Assembly (NCBI GenBank): GCA_009908855.1
Contig: JAAAOM010000079.1
Coordinates: 1 to 41,923 of the forward strand
Direction: 5' to 3'
Length of the DNA stretch: 41,923 nucleotides
Source of the DNA: Bacteroidota bacterium
GTDB lineage: Bacteria > Bacteroidota > Bacteroidia > Bacteroidales > JAAAOM01
Positions 25,661-35,293 of the stretch are shown in pieces. A program made the translations under genes and the position numbers. The notes under the pieces were generated by a model that was not told the origin of the DNA, ran no database searches, and saw only the letters and a list, made by a program, of their open reading frames with translations. Numbering within the stretch: position 1 is the stretch's first letter; each line of letters opens with the position of its first letter.

Positions 25661-27739
25661 ATGAAAAAAGAAATAGACAAAAAATACCCTATGAATGCAT
25701 TGGCTTTCCTGAGTTTTTTGTTGCTGTTGGGCACCTTGTATTCTTGTAAAAACGACCGGTTTTCACATGTAATCCAATCACCCGATAACAGCATCAAACT
25801 CATGCTCCGGCAAATAGATGGGGAAGGTGTCGAATATTCCATTGTAAAAGATACCACAACCCTTTTTGATTGGTCGGGCTTGGGCATGACAACCCGGCAA
25901 GGCGGTACTTTTAGCAATGATCTGCAGGTAAAGGGTGTTTCAGTAAATACCGTGGATACCTCCATCCGTAAAATATATCATCCGGATGTTCAGTTATCTG
26001 ATCAATATACAAGGGTAAAATTATCCCTGCAGGAAAAAAACGATCAGCAAAGGAAATTTGATCTAATATTCAGGGTCTATAACGAGGGAGTGGCCTTTAG
26101 GTACGTTTTCCCGGGCGATAAAAACGGGGAGCGTATAGAAATTGTATCTGAACACAGCCAATTTAATTTCACCGGCAACTATTCCTGTCTGGCACAGCAT
26201 ATACCACATTTTAACTGGAGCTACGAAAGACCATTTGATGCCATTAAACTTAACGACATTTATGGCGAACCACGGTTTTCTGAGACGGTGGTACAAAATG
26301 TATATGGTGTTCAGTTTCCCACGGCCTGGTTTCGTAAGAAACTGATAGGATTGCCGCTTGTAGTTAATTACCCGAATAATATAACTGTAGCCATAACTGA
26401 AACTGAGTTGTCTGATTATAGTGCAATGTATTTGCATAAACCCCATACTGACCGTCCGGAATTTGTTTCACGCCTGGCGCCTATGCCCTATGAAAACGCC
26501 CTGGCCGTGAAAGCAGCCCCCCCCCTGCAAACGCCCTGGCGTGTGTTGATGATCGGGGAAGGCCCGGGTGATTTGATGACATCAGAATTATTGCAAAAAC
26601 TGTCATCGGGATCAAAAATCACTGACCAATCTTGGATTAAGCCAGGTGTGGCCGCCTGGGATTTTATGGCTGGCCGATCGGTGAAAGGCGTTGATTTTGT
26701 GGGTGGAATGAATATGGAAACCCTGAAGTATTACATTGACTTTGCTGCTGAATATAAGTTTGACTATTCGGTAATTGATTGGGGATGGACAAAAGTGGAT
26801 GCTGAATGGTACAAAGAATCTCCGGATATCGATTTAACCGAACCAAAAGAAAATATTGATATTGAGGCATTGGCCGCTTATGCTGACCAAAGAGATGTTG
26901 GTTTGTTTATATGGGCTCGCTGGGATAATGTCCGGGATCAAATGGAGGAAGCGTTTGAAACATTTCAGAAATGGGGTGTTGCTGGGGTAAAAATTGATTT
27001 CATGGAAAGTGACGATCAGAATATGGTGCAATGGTATGAAAAATGCCTGGCTACAGCTGCCAACTATGAGCTTCTGATCAATTTTCACGGGGCCTATAAA
27101 CCGGCAGGTTTGCATTATAATTATCCCAACTATGTTACGCAGGAGGCCGTGCAGGGGCTTGAATGGGTAAATATGTGTGATTATATTGATCCTGCTCATA
27201 ACGTAAGCCTGGCTTTTTCAAGAAATTTAATCGGCCCGATGGATTACACGCCGGGTGGCTTTAACAATGTTACGGTCGACGAATTTAAATTAGGTAGCTT
27301 TCATGTATTAGGCACACGTGCGCATCAATTGGCCTTGTCGGTTATATTTAATAGTCCGTTGCTGGTTTTGGCTGATGCACCCCATGTTTATCGTCAAAGC
27401 CGGGCTGCTGATTTTTACAAAAACCTGGTAACCACCTGGGATAAAACCGTTGTTCTCGATTCCCGTTTCAACCAATATTTAATTAAAGCCCGAAAAAATG
27501 GGGATACATGGTATTTAGGTGGCATAACCAATTGGCATGAAAGACAATTAACATTTGATCTTGACTTTTTGGGTGATAGCAAACAATATCAATTAGTCCT
27601 TTATAAGGATGCACCAAACGCAGGTGAAAATCCAAAAAATATAAAGGTAGTTACTCAGACAGTAGATAAAACCACTGAAATAACAGTCGATATGGCAAGT
27701 GGAGGAGGGTTTGCCGGATATCTAAAACCTATGAAATAA
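25661..27739 (+). CDS. GH97 family alpha-glycosidase (retaining type), lipoprotein
   Basis: This 692-residue protein has a lipoprotein signal ending in LYSC (C29); an internal ATG at codon 12 is also possible. The domains are an N-terminal beta-super-sandwich (HVIQSPDNSIKLMLRQ to about 300), a catalytic (beta/alpha)8 barrel (WIKPGVAAWDF onward) and a C-terminal beta domain. The motif GVAGVKIDFMESDDQ contains D446 at the position of the nucleophile in the retaining, alpha-galactosidase-like branch of GH97; the SusB-type branch is inverting and lacks it. The acid/base glutamate is probably E495 or E501 in TQEAVQGLEW. Retaining GH97s remove alpha-galactose or related alpha-linked sugars. It is the last gene of the + strand sulfatase run and converges on the GH43 gene. 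Confidence 0.93.
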   Translation: MKKEIDKKYPMNALAFLSFLLLLGTLYSCKNDRFSHVIQSPDNSIKLMLRQIDGEGVEYSIVKDTTTLFDWSGLGMTTRQGGTFSNDLQVKGVSVNTVDTSIRKIYHPDVQLSDQYTRVKLSLQEKNDQQRKFDLIFRVYNEGVAFRYVFPGDKNGERIEIVSEHSQFNFTGNYSCLAQHIPHFNWSYERPFDAIKLNDIYGEPRFSETVVQNVYGVQFPTAWFRKKLIGLPLVVNYPNNITVAITETELSDYSAMYLHKPHTDRPEFVSRLAPMPYENALAVKAAPPLQTPWRVLMIGEGPGDLMTSELLQKLSSGSKITDQSWIKPGVAAWDFMAGRSVKGVDFVGGMNMETLKYYIDFAAEYKFDYSVIDWGWTKVDAEWYKESPDIDLTEPKENIDIEALAAYADQRDVGLFIWARWDNVRDQMEEAFETFQKWGVAGVKIDFMESDDQNMVQWYEKCLATAANYELLINFHGAYKPAGLHYNYPNYVTQEAVQGLEWVNMCDYIDPAHNVSLAFSRNLIGPMDYTPGGFNNVTVDEFKLGSFHVLGTRAHQLALSVIFNSPLLVLADAPHVYRQSRAADFYKNLVTTWDKTVVLDSRFNQYLIKARKNGDTWYLGGITNWHERQLTFDLDFLGDSKQYQLVLYKDAPNAGENPKNIKVVTQTVDKTTEITVDMASGGGFAGYLKPMK

Positions 27740-27814
27740 AATCATATTCAGTGAATTATACAGAAAATGATGCGAAAATTCAGAAAAATGGATAATTTGA
27801 TATTTCAAATAAAT

Positions 27815-27826
27815 GTATACGTATAC
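27815..27826. repeat. 12-bp palindrome between convergent GH97 and GH43 genes
   Basis: GTATACGTATAC reads the same on both strands. It lies in the 136-base gap between two converging genes, where no other terminator-like structure was found. Its function is unclear. Confidence 0.5.
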
Positions 27827-27875
27827 CTTATAGATAAATGATTTATATAGTACAACATGGCGAGTTACGTATATA

Positions 27876-28877
27876 TTATTTCAATTTCAATGTATTTCCT
27901 AAATCGTTTAATTCAAAAAGCTTTAATCGTTCTGCACCTTCCGGATTATTCGGCTGATGGAAGGCCAGCATTAACTTGCCGTCAAAAGTTTTAAAAATCA
28001 TACCATGTCCGCCGTTTTCTTCAAAAAGCAGGTCTTTCTGGTGTTTCCACGGCCCTTTTAATGTACCGGATTCCGATTCAACAATGCCAATGGCGTATCC
28101 TTTTGGTCCTAAACTCGACCAAATCATTAGTAATTTATCGGTTTTAGTACGGTATAAGAAACAACCATCGGTAATTTTACCTGTTCTGTCAGCCACCCAA
28201 TTGGCTTCGGATGCGCGAAACAGTCTTTTGGGTTTACCAATCGTACCGGATAAATCGTCTGTTAACCTGACATAATCAATAGAACCATCCTCAATTTGAA
28301 TCCATTCGTGGCAAAATATCATGTATGGTATACCGTTTTCCTCCCACAGGGTTCCGTCCAGGGCCATCCAATCCACGGGCGTATGAGGTTTGTTATCGAA
28401 TGGTTTAAAGGGCCCTTCTAATGAAGCTGAGTGAAAAATCTGGGTTCCTCTTTTATTGAAGGAGGGCCAGTTTTCAACACCTTCGGGTACCTTTTGGTTC
28501 TTCAGTGTTTCAGATGCAGTAAGTGTAACAAACAGATAGTAATCACCATTATATGAATGAACCTCAGGTGCCCATACCATTTCTCTTGCCCAACTATTTT
28601 CGTCCAGCAGCATAACCGGTTTGGGTTTTGTCCAGTTTTTAAGGTCCGTGCTTATATATACCTCAACACCTCTTTGCTTTTTTTCTTTTTCACTGCGATT
28701 AAGCCGGTTGCCCATTTGGGCATACATATAATATTTACTGGTTGCATGGTCGGTAACAATAAACGGATCCCGAATTCTGATTTCTTCTGTTGGTATTAAG
28801 GTATCATTAGGTTGACAGGTATACCCATCAACTGTTAGCAGGATAAATATTAATAATAGAATTTCCTTCATTTTCAT
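27876..28877 (-). CDS. GH43-like five-bladed beta-propeller glycosidase
   Basis: On the minus strand; the ATG at 28877 is chosen because it begins the signal peptide (MKMKEILLLIFILLTVDG), giving 333 residues. An in-frame ATG at 28907 would add ten residues. The GH43 catalytic triad is readable: base D37 in RIRDPFI, pKa-modulating D174 in ALDGTLW and acid E191 in FCHEW. GH43 enzymes are inverting alpha-L-arabinofuranosidases, beta-xylosidases or galactosidases. The cleavage site is followed by a possible but weak lipobox, so the protein is either periplasmic or lipid-anchored. It is the last gene of the minus-strand operon, 87 bases after the GH97 gene. It would trim side chains from oligosaccharides in the periplasm; the sugar is not certain. 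Confidence 0.88.
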   Translation of the reverse strand: MKMKEILLLIFILLTVDGYTCQPNDTLIPTEEIRIRDPFIVTDHATSKYYMYAQMGNRLNRSEKEKKQRGVEVYISTDLKNWTKPKPVMLLDENSWAREMVWAPEVHSYNGDYYLFVTLTASETLKNQKVPEGVENWPSFNKRGTQIFHSASLEGPFKPFDNKPHTPVDWMALDGTLWEENGIPYMIFCHEWIQIEDGSIDYVRLTDDLSGTIGKPKRLFRASEANWVADRTGKITDGCFLYRTKTDKLLMIWSSLGPKGYAIGIVESESGTLKGPWKHQKDLLFEENGGHGMIFKTFDGKLMLAFHQPNNPEGAERLKLFELNDLGNTLKLK

Positions 28878-28964
28878 AATCTTTTGGGTGTATTCTTGAA
28901 CCACCATTCTACTATTGGATCAGGTTGATAGTACGATTTATTATTATATAAGCCCGGTTAGGAA

Positions 28965-30917
28965 TTAAATAGGTTTAATAATAGCAACAAACCCGCCACC
29001 AGGTGCCATCTCAATATCAATATCGGAATCAGGTGTTACATTGAAAGTTTCTGATTTAAGCTGTGTGGCATCCTCATGAGATAATTTGGTGTCCATCCAA
29101 AGTTTAACTTCATATTTTCCATCTTCCAAATAATCAAATTGAAGTCTTTCGGTTCGGGCAAAACTGTTTGTCATTCCGCCAACAAACCATTGGTCGTTAT
29201 TTTTTCTGGCCATAATAATATATTTACCGATTTCACCTTTCAAAACTCGTGAGTCATCCCATATTGTAGGAATCAATTCTATGAATTCGGTGCCTGGTTG
29301 GTTTTTATAGTGGTCAGGATGATCACATAAAGTGATCACCGGGCTTTCATAGATTACAAATTTGGCCAGTTCATGGCAACGTGTGCCCATTACCTGGGTA
29401 GGATGCCCTGCACGAAACTGTCCGTGTGAACGATTTAGAAATCCTCCAGGGGTATAATCCATTGGACCAGTGATCATTCTGGTAAACGGGATTGTTACAT
29501 TATGATCAGGTGTAATGCGTGTGGCCCAGCCATTATATTCATTGCCCAGCACACCTTCCCGCGTAACAAGATTTGGATAGGTACGTCGAATACCTGTAGG
29601 CTTGTAGGAGCCATGGAAATTAAGCAGTAATTGGTGTCGGGCAGCTGTTTCAACAACCTTATGATACCAGTTTACCATTTCCTGATGATCCGCGGCCATA
29701 AAATCGATTTTTACACCGGCAATACCCCATTTTTCGTACAATGCGAAAGCTTCTTCCATTTGGTTATCCGCATGTTTCCAGTTAAGCCATAACCAACACT
29801 TTACATCTTTTTTACGTGCATATTCCAGCACTTCGGGCAGGTCAACATCGGGATTTACCGTTGTAATATCAGCATTATCTGAAGGTTCATAATTTTCTTT
29901 AAAAGGATCTCCATACCAATGCCAGTCAATTAACTGATAGGGGATACCCATATCCGAGGCCAGGTCAATATATTGTTTCAGAGTCTCGGTATTCATTTTT
30001 ACATCACCACTCCACCAATGATCCCACACACAAAGGTCGGGTTTTATCCACTCAGGGTCCGGGATTTTGCATGGTTCATTCAGGTTTAGGATAATATTCG
30101 ATTCTATTAGGTCTCCCGGTGTCTCACCTACCATTATCACCCGCCAGGGTGATTGATGCGGGGTTTTAATATTTACCCGTATTTGCTCTTCGGGGTCTCC
30201 CTGTAATGGGGCAAGGTCAGAGACTAAACGAATGGATTGATCGGGAAATTGCTTATCAACTTTTAGATACATACCCGACCAATCATACAGGTTTGCTTCT
30301 GTAATACCAATATACAAACTATCACCTGCTTCCACGACTAAAGGGAGTCCTGTTAATTGAGCATGCTGAATGGCATTCAGTGGTTTAAGGAAAAATTCTG
30401 ATTCCTGATGACTGTTATAGGTTTTGTAATCTACCATCCATGCATTATAATCATTTGTGAAATGGAAAGTAGAATTCTCTGATGTAAGTTCTAGTTCAGG
30501 TTTACTATTTAATCCCGGCAGTAAATAGCGAAATGCCATACCATCATCAAAAACCCTAAATTCCACATTCAGTTTACGTCCCGGAAACCTTTGCTCTTCC
30601 ATTTCTAAGGTTAGTTGATTGAAATGGTTGCGTACCTGTTTATGTGTTTTAAGAATCGGTTCCCATGTTTCATCAATTGTATTCATGTCTGACTGAATAA
30701 CTTTCATATATTCACCAAGGCGGGGTGAAAAAGCAAAATCAAATGACAATGGTGAAGGTTTTATAAATGATAGGTTTTTATAAGCAACACTGTAAGTGAT
30801 CTTCTCTTCCACATGAATTTCAACACGAATATTATTATCCGGTGAATGAATGACATAACTTTCAGCATAAACGCTGATTGATAAAACTGTCAGCAATAGA
30901 ATTAAGTTAGTTTTCAT
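28965..30917 (-). CDS. GH97 family alpha-glycosidase (retaining type), second copy
   Basis: This 650-residue protein on the minus strand has a standard signal peptide (LILLLTVLSISVYA), so it is probably soluble in the periplasm, unlike the lipoprotein GH97 at 25661. It shows the same layout: N-terminal beta domain (YVIHSPDNNIRVEI), barrel from about residue 295 (WIKPDLCVWDHWW) and C-terminal beta domain. GIAGVKIDFMAADHQE carries D405 at the nucleophile position of the retaining GH97 branch, and NLVTREGVLGNEYNGW holds the likely acid/base glutamate. The two GH97 proteins differ over most of their length, so they are not a recent duplication and likely act on different linkages. The gene lies between the chimeric fragment and the GH43 gene in one operon. 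Confidence 0.93.
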   Translation of the reverse strand: MKTNLILLLTVLSISVYAESYVIHSPDNNIRVEIHVEEKITYSVAYKNLSFIKPSPLSFDFAFSPRLGEYMKVIQSDMNTIDETWEPILKTHKQVRNHFNQLTLEMEEQRFPGRKLNVEFRVFDDGMAFRYLLPGLNSKPELELTSENSTFHFTNDYNAWMVDYKTYNSHQESEFFLKPLNAIQHAQLTGLPLVVEAGDSLYIGITEANLYDWSGMYLKVDKQFPDQSIRLVSDLAPLQGDPEEQIRVNIKTPHQSPWRVIMVGETPGDLIESNIILNLNEPCKIPDPEWIKPDLCVWDHWWSGDVKMNTETLKQYIDLASDMGIPYQLIDWHWYGDPFKENYEPSDNADITTVNPDVDLPEVLEYARKKDVKCWLWLNWKHADNQMEEAFALYEKWGIAGVKIDFMAADHQEMVNWYHKVVETAARHQLLLNFHGSYKPTGIRRTYPNLVTREGVLGNEYNGWATRITPDHNVTIPFTRMITGPMDYTPGGFLNRSHGQFRAGHPTQVMGTRCHELAKFVIYESPVITLCDHPDHYKNQPGTEFIELIPTIWDDSRVLKGEIGKYIIMARKNNDQWFVGGMTNSFARTERLQFDYLEDGKYEVKLWMDTKLSHEDATQLKSETFNVTPDSDIDIEMAPGGGFVAIIKPI

Positions 30918-30952
30918 TTTTTCAGTTTGTTTGTATTTAGTTTAAATCAGTT

Positions 30953-31243
30953 CTAATTCCTGCATTGGATAATACCACATTTCTTCATTACACTTTTAAT
31001 CCCGGCCTTGTAAAAGATGTTTCCATACATCTCGGTGCCGCATGCCCCATCTTCCACGTAAACTGCCATTACACTTACATCCGGCTGACCGATATGATGG
31101 AAGAAGTTATGCCTGAAAGGTGGCATACCGGAAACGGCCTCCCCCATGTTTTCTTCGAAACTTCGAATATCAAAATGGGGGTGTCGTGGAGGTGAAATCC
31201 CGATGGCTTTACAATATTCTGATATGGTTTTGAAATGTTTCAA
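30953..31243 (-). pseudogene. Chimeric remnant: AraC-regulator N-terminus joined to GH141-like fragment
   Basis: An open frame of 96 codons that is not a normal gene. Codons 1-43 (MKHFKTISEYCKAIGIS to SGMPPF) match the start typical of Bacteroidota AraC-family regulators, including FDIRSFEENM and MPPFRH. From RHNFFHHIGQPDVSVMAVY the frame continues with a copy of an internal part of the GH141-like gene nearby: 30986-31114 aligns without gaps to 33502-33630. Then 30960-30985 matches 33199-33224 exactly, so 277 bases are missing between the two blocks, and the end (MKKCGIIQCRN) is out of frame. The joint with the AraC part falls in the shared arginine-histidine codons. It is most likely debris of a lost AraC gene and a lost second GH141-like gene; whether the peptide is made is unknown. 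Confidence 0.8.
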
Positions 31244-31262
31244 TTTTCATTAGTTTTACCGA

Positions 31263-32918
31263 TTACCAGAAATATATATATATAGCAATCAGTATTAATA
31301 CAATTACAACACTATGTATTACGTCCCATTTATTCCAGCTTGCCTTGGTAGTTTTTTTCTGTTCTTCAGAAATGGTAGAATAAGTTAACCCTTTGATTTT
31401 TTCTTGATCCGGTTTTTTCGTTAATAAGCTCACTAAAATTGTTACAAAAACACTGAAGGCAACAAGATAAAGCATAAAATATAGCCAGTTTAATTCTACA
31501 AAAACAGTATATAGGATTGAATCAGGATTCATATGCTTTTGGAAAATAAGGAATAACATACGAATCATACCTACAGAAAAACCACTTACCATTCCCCACA
31601 AACCACCCTGAGCAGTTATCCGTTTCGAGAAGATACCAAGAAAGAATACAGTTGCAATACCTGGAGCAAACAGACTTTGTACCTGTTGTAAGTATACATA
31701 TAATACATTCCCTATTCCTTGCAGTATAGGAATCCATAATACACCCAATATAACAATAATTGTTGTGGCAATCCGGCCCACGAGAATCAGCTCTTTTTGC
31801 TTAGCATGGGGTTTAAATTTTTGATAGAAATCAACTGTAAATAACATAGCCGAGGAGTTGAAGAGGGAAGCCAGGGAACTCATTAATGCTGCAAGGAGAC
31901 CGGCTACTACTAATCCTTTTAACCCCATTGGCAATAGTTGTGAAACCAAGGCTGGAAATGCCGCGTCGGACGAAGCGAGGAATAGCAATCCTTTTTGATC
32001 TAGCGCGTAAGCAATCATTCCGGGAATAAGAAAGATAAATACGGGAGTTAGTTTAAGGTATGAACCAAATATTGCACCTCTTCTGGATTGTGTTATGTTT
32101 TTTCCTGATAGAACGCGTTGAACAATATATTGGTCGGTACACCAGTACCAGAAGCCTATAATCATAGATCCCAAAATTGTTCCCAGCCAGGGGAAATCCG
32201 GATCTTTGGAGGAACGCATCAAACTTGTCATAGGGTCTCCATGCTCGCTAACATTTAATCGGCAAATGCTCATCATCTCGTTCCATCCCCCGAGTTTATT
32301 TAATCCTATAATCAGAATTGCAATTGAACCAACAAGTAGAATAGGGGTTTGCAGTACAGAAGTGTATAAAACTGATCGCATTCCGCCTATAACAGTATAT
32401 ATTGCTGTAATTACTACAAGCCCGATGGCACCTATCCAAAAAAAGTCAATACCAAACATTGATTGTATTCCGGTCACCTCCTTTATAACCACGCCTCCAG
32501 CATACACTGTTACTGCAACTTTGGTAAAAACATAGCTGATTAAAGATATGATGGAAAGGAAAGACCGAGCCGCTGTATTGTATCTCTTTTCCAAAAATTC
32601 TGGAGTAGTAAATATTCTACTGTGTGAATAAAAAGGTACAAACACCCATGCCAGGATTAAGATTATCCAACCAGTAAACTCCCAATGGGCCATAGCCATA
32701 CCAGTTGAAGCCCCTGAACCTGCCAGCCCGACAATATGTTCTGAACCTATGTTGGAAGCAAAAATTGATGCTCCTATCGCGATCCAGGTGGCATTGCGTC
32801 CTGCAAGAAAATAGTCTGAAGAAGATTCTTCCTTTTTAAGACTAACCCAAATAATTATCGCAATTAATCCTAATCCAAACAATATAAGGACTAAAAAATC
32901 GAGTGTGTGAAAATGCAT
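31263..32918 (-). CDS. Sodium/solute symporter (SSS family, SGLT-like)
   Basis: A 551-residue inner-membrane protein with about 13-14 hydrophobic segments, the first at DFLVLILFGLGLIAIIIWV and the last at the C-terminus. Family features are SSDYFLAGRNATWIAIGASI, ASNIGSEHIVGLAGSGA (the conserved sodium-site region of SGLT-like proteins) and YTVIGGMRSVLYTSVLQ. Members couple Na+ to import of sugars, including galactose, glucose or uronates. It lies between the GH141-like gene (61 bases) and the chimeric fragment (19 bases), on the same strand as the GH97 and GH43 genes. It is therefore the probable importer of sugars freed in the periplasm by this operon. It takes the place that a major-facilitator or SusC/D system holds in many comparable loci. 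The sugar is unknown. Confidence 0.93.
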   Translation of the reverse strand: MHFHTLDFLVLILFGLGLIAIIIWVSLKKEESSSDYFLAGRNATWIAIGASIFASNIGSEHIVGLAGSGASTGMAMAHWEFTGWIILILAWVFVPFYSHSRIFTTPEFLEKRYNTAARSFLSIISLISYVFTKVAVTVYAGGVVIKEVTGIQSMFGIDFFWIGAIGLVVITAIYTVIGGMRSVLYTSVLQTPILLVGSIAILIIGLNKLGGWNEMMSICRLNVSEHGDPMTSLMRSSKDPDFPWLGTILGSMIIGFWYWCTDQYIVQRVLSGKNITQSRRGAIFGSYLKLTPVFIFLIPGMIAYALDQKGLLFLASSDAAFPALVSQLLPMGLKGLVVAGLLAALMSSLASLFNSSAMLFTVDFYQKFKPHAKQKELILVGRIATTIIVILGVLWIPILQGIGNVLYVYLQQVQSLFAPGIATVFFLGIFSKRITAQGGLWGMVSGFSVGMIRMLFLIFQKHMNPDSILYTVFVELNWLYFMLYLVAFSVFVTILVSLLTKKPDQEKIKGLTYSTISEEQKKTTKASWNKWDVIHSVVIVLILIAIYIYFW

Positions 32919-32979
32919 GATGCCTATTTTTTCATATTTTTGTTTAATTGGGTATTTTCAAAAACTTTAGCTGCATTTT

Positions 32980-35232
32980 TTATTCTTTCATGTTTTGTCT
33001 AATCCCGATTTTACTGTACGGTAAGGGATTAAAATCCGGCAGACTATCAAACACGGATGATTCTGGCTTAAGCGAGAAATTGAGTTTTTCCGGATCAATG
33101 AACCCCGGGTCTTCATCCGTAATAAAATTTTGCTCAAAGATGTATTCAAAATCGGGCTTGTTCTTCTTGTAAAATTCCTTCTTCTTACCTTTTAATTGCT
33201 GCATTGGATAATACCACATTTCTTTGAAGTTGTGGATCTGCTCCACATCTATAAAAACATTATTTACGATATCGTTATCCAGGGGCAGCTCAGGCAGGTT
33301 ATCCCAATATTTGGCCAGTTCAGGATATCGTTCACTGTATGGCGGCTCATCATGGTTCACAAGATCGAGACGGTAATCAAATATTCCTCCGCGAGCTACT
33401 TTGTTTTTTGACCATTCCAACAGCCTGCTATCGATATGAAAGGCAAGGGGAACATCAATGAAAATATTGTTCGAAAAGTCGTTATTTTGCCCACCGCCTA
33501 TCATTACACTTTTGGTCCCGGCCTTGTAAAAGATGTTCCCATAAACTTGGGTGCCACATGCCCCATCATCCGCGTATACGGCCATTACACTAACATCCGG
33601 CTGCCCGATATGATGGAAGAAGTTATGCCTCACGACATTGCCATATTCGCTCGGGTCTCTGCCCAGGTAGATCACCCCCATGTCATCCACGTCCATGCAA
33701 ATATGGTGAAATTCATTGTATTCCATGATGTGATCGTTTCCGTGTACCATGATTCCTACATGAGTACCATTGTAAATCAGGCAATGGCTTAGCCTGTTTC
33801 CTACCCCGTCAATTTTTACTGCCCCTCTGTATGACCTGTAAACCCGGTTAAAGTCATATATCTTGCAATTTTCAATAAAATTTCCCGCGGGTTCCAATGT
33901 TAAGCGATCGCCTCCACCCAGGATAATGCCACCTGCCCCTGTTTGATAAATCTCACACGAACGAAACCCGTTATTTTTGCCTGCCATCCTGTTAAAAACC
34001 GGATCGGCATAAAGGTGTTGATACAGGCTCCCCACGGTATCGGGCGCGGGTACGCCGATTTTATCGTGCCGCATTTGTTCAAAAGGCCTTATTCCTTTTC
34101 CCAGGCTGGCTGCTAGTAACCCGAGGTTCCTGAAGGTGCAGTTTTCAAACAGGATGTTTTCTGTTCTTTCCATATACACCCCCATGCCCCGGGTATTTTC
34201 GAAGATCAGTCCGTCAAAGGTCATGTTCGAAGCGCCTTTTATCGAAACCATGGGTGTTTCGAGCATCGACACCTGTATTTTTTCATCACCGGAAAAATTA
34301 TCAGGGTAATAAAAATATAGGTCACCAGTTTTCCTGTCCAGGTAATATTCCCCGATGGTGTCAATCTCTTCGAGCAGGTTAAAGGCAAACCAGCCCAGGT
34401 AATGAAACTTCTCCGTGGTATTAAAACCATACATGGTGGCATGGTCCATGGAAAAGGTTTTTTCGTGATGGTTAATTTCCTCGACCCTGATCCTGTCATC
34501 AGCCCAGCCATATTTAAAAAGGCCGGCCAACCATACATTTTCAGCCTGTTTCCACCTGCCAGGCCGGTTGGTGAGGTAACGAAATGCCCCTCCCTTTCCA
34601 GGTAGTGAGTCTTCCCGGGCCATGGTGCCCTGATCCACGATTTTGCCAATGGGTTGCTTGCCATTATTGGGCCAGCGGGCCAGTTGAAATGCCTGGTTAT
34701 TGATAAAGAATTCCAGGTGCATGGGACGATAGGGTCGGGCAAAACCACGCGGTACCATTTGGCCATAGTCATTTATTCCTGATTCTTTCAAATTCAACAC
34801 CCGGATATTTGGACGCGCTTCTGGCACAATGCGATTAAGTATTTTGGTATCGGTGACTTTTTGAACGAAATCAGCAGAAATTGTTTTTCCACCGCTTATT
34901 ATGGCTTCTTCGTTTTTATAAGCCTTGTATACAACCGGGTGATTCTCACTACCGGAGTCGTTTTCATCAAGATTCAATGTTCGGCTTCTTTGGTAAGTAC
35001 CTTCCCTGAAATAAACGGTTACTGGTGTTTTTTTGCTATTGTGAATTCTATATTTCCTGATCATTTCTTTGACACCATCCAGGGTTGCCAACGGATCATC
35101 GATGGTGCCTTGTGCACTATCATTGCCATCGGGGGAAACATAGAATGCAGCCATTTGTTCTTGCTGACAGGAAGTCAGGCAAATCGTAATAAGCAATCCG
35201 ATTAATGTTAAATAAATGTAGTCTGTTTTCAT
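32980..35232 (-). CDS. GH141-like right-handed beta-helix lipoprotein
   Basis: A 750-residue protein on the minus strand, first gene of its operon. The signal ends in the lipobox LTSC (C22). The N-terminal pattern FYVSPDGNDSAQGTIDDPLAT and VTVYFREGTYQRSRTLNL is typical of the GH141/GH120-type beta-helix group, followed by helix coils with FENCTFRNLG, HGNDHIMEYNEFHHI and MDVDDMGVIYLGRDPSEYG. The acidic DVDDMG segment probably belongs to the active site. Characterised GH141 members act on alpha-L-fucose in rhamnogalacturonan-II or on xylan. A piece of a very similar gene survives at 30953-31114. The length is normal for the group. It should be a cell-envelope enzyme acting on side chains; the specificity is not determined. 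Confidence 0.8.
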   Translation of the reverse strand: MKTDYIYLTLIGLLITICLTSCQQEQMAAFYVSPDGNDSAQGTIDDPLATLDGVKEMIRKYRIHNSKKTPVTVYFREGTYQRSRTLNLDENDSGSENHPVVYKAYKNEEAIISGGKTISADFVQKVTDTKILNRIVPEARPNIRVLNLKESGINDYGQMVPRGFARPYRPMHLEFFINNQAFQLARWPNNGKQPIGKIVDQGTMAREDSLPGKGGAFRYLTNRPGRWKQAENVWLAGLFKYGWADDRIRVEEINHHEKTFSMDHATMYGFNTTEKFHYLGWFAFNLLEEIDTIGEYYLDRKTGDLYFYYPDNFSGDEKIQVSMLETPMVSIKGASNMTFDGLIFENTRGMGVYMERTENILFENCTFRNLGLLAASLGKGIRPFEQMRHDKIGVPAPDTVGSLYQHLYADPVFNRMAGKNNGFRSCEIYQTGAGGIILGGGDRLTLEPAGNFIENCKIYDFNRVYRSYRGAVKIDGVGNRLSHCLIYNGTHVGIMVHGNDHIMEYNEFHHICMDVDDMGVIYLGRDPSEYGNVVRHNFFHHIGQPDVSVMAVYADDGACGTQVYGNIFYKAGTKSVMIGGGQNNDFSNNIFIDVPLAFHIDSRLLEWSKNKVARGGIFDYRLDLVNHDEPPYSERYPELAKYWDNLPELPLDNDIVNNVFIDVEQIHNFKEMWYYPMQQLKGKKKEFYKKNKPDFEYIFEQNFITDEDPGFIDPEKLNFSLKPESSVFDSLPDFNPLPYSKIGIRQNMKE

Positions 35233-35293
35233 GATAATTATTTCTTTCTTAATTTATTCTTTGTATTTCCGATATATTAGTTATACGCTGTTT

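Noticed and set aside
33436-33792. 118-codon + strand frame opposite the GH141-like gene
   Set aside because: Antisense shadow; the minus strand carries the lipoprotein signal and beta-helix motifs.
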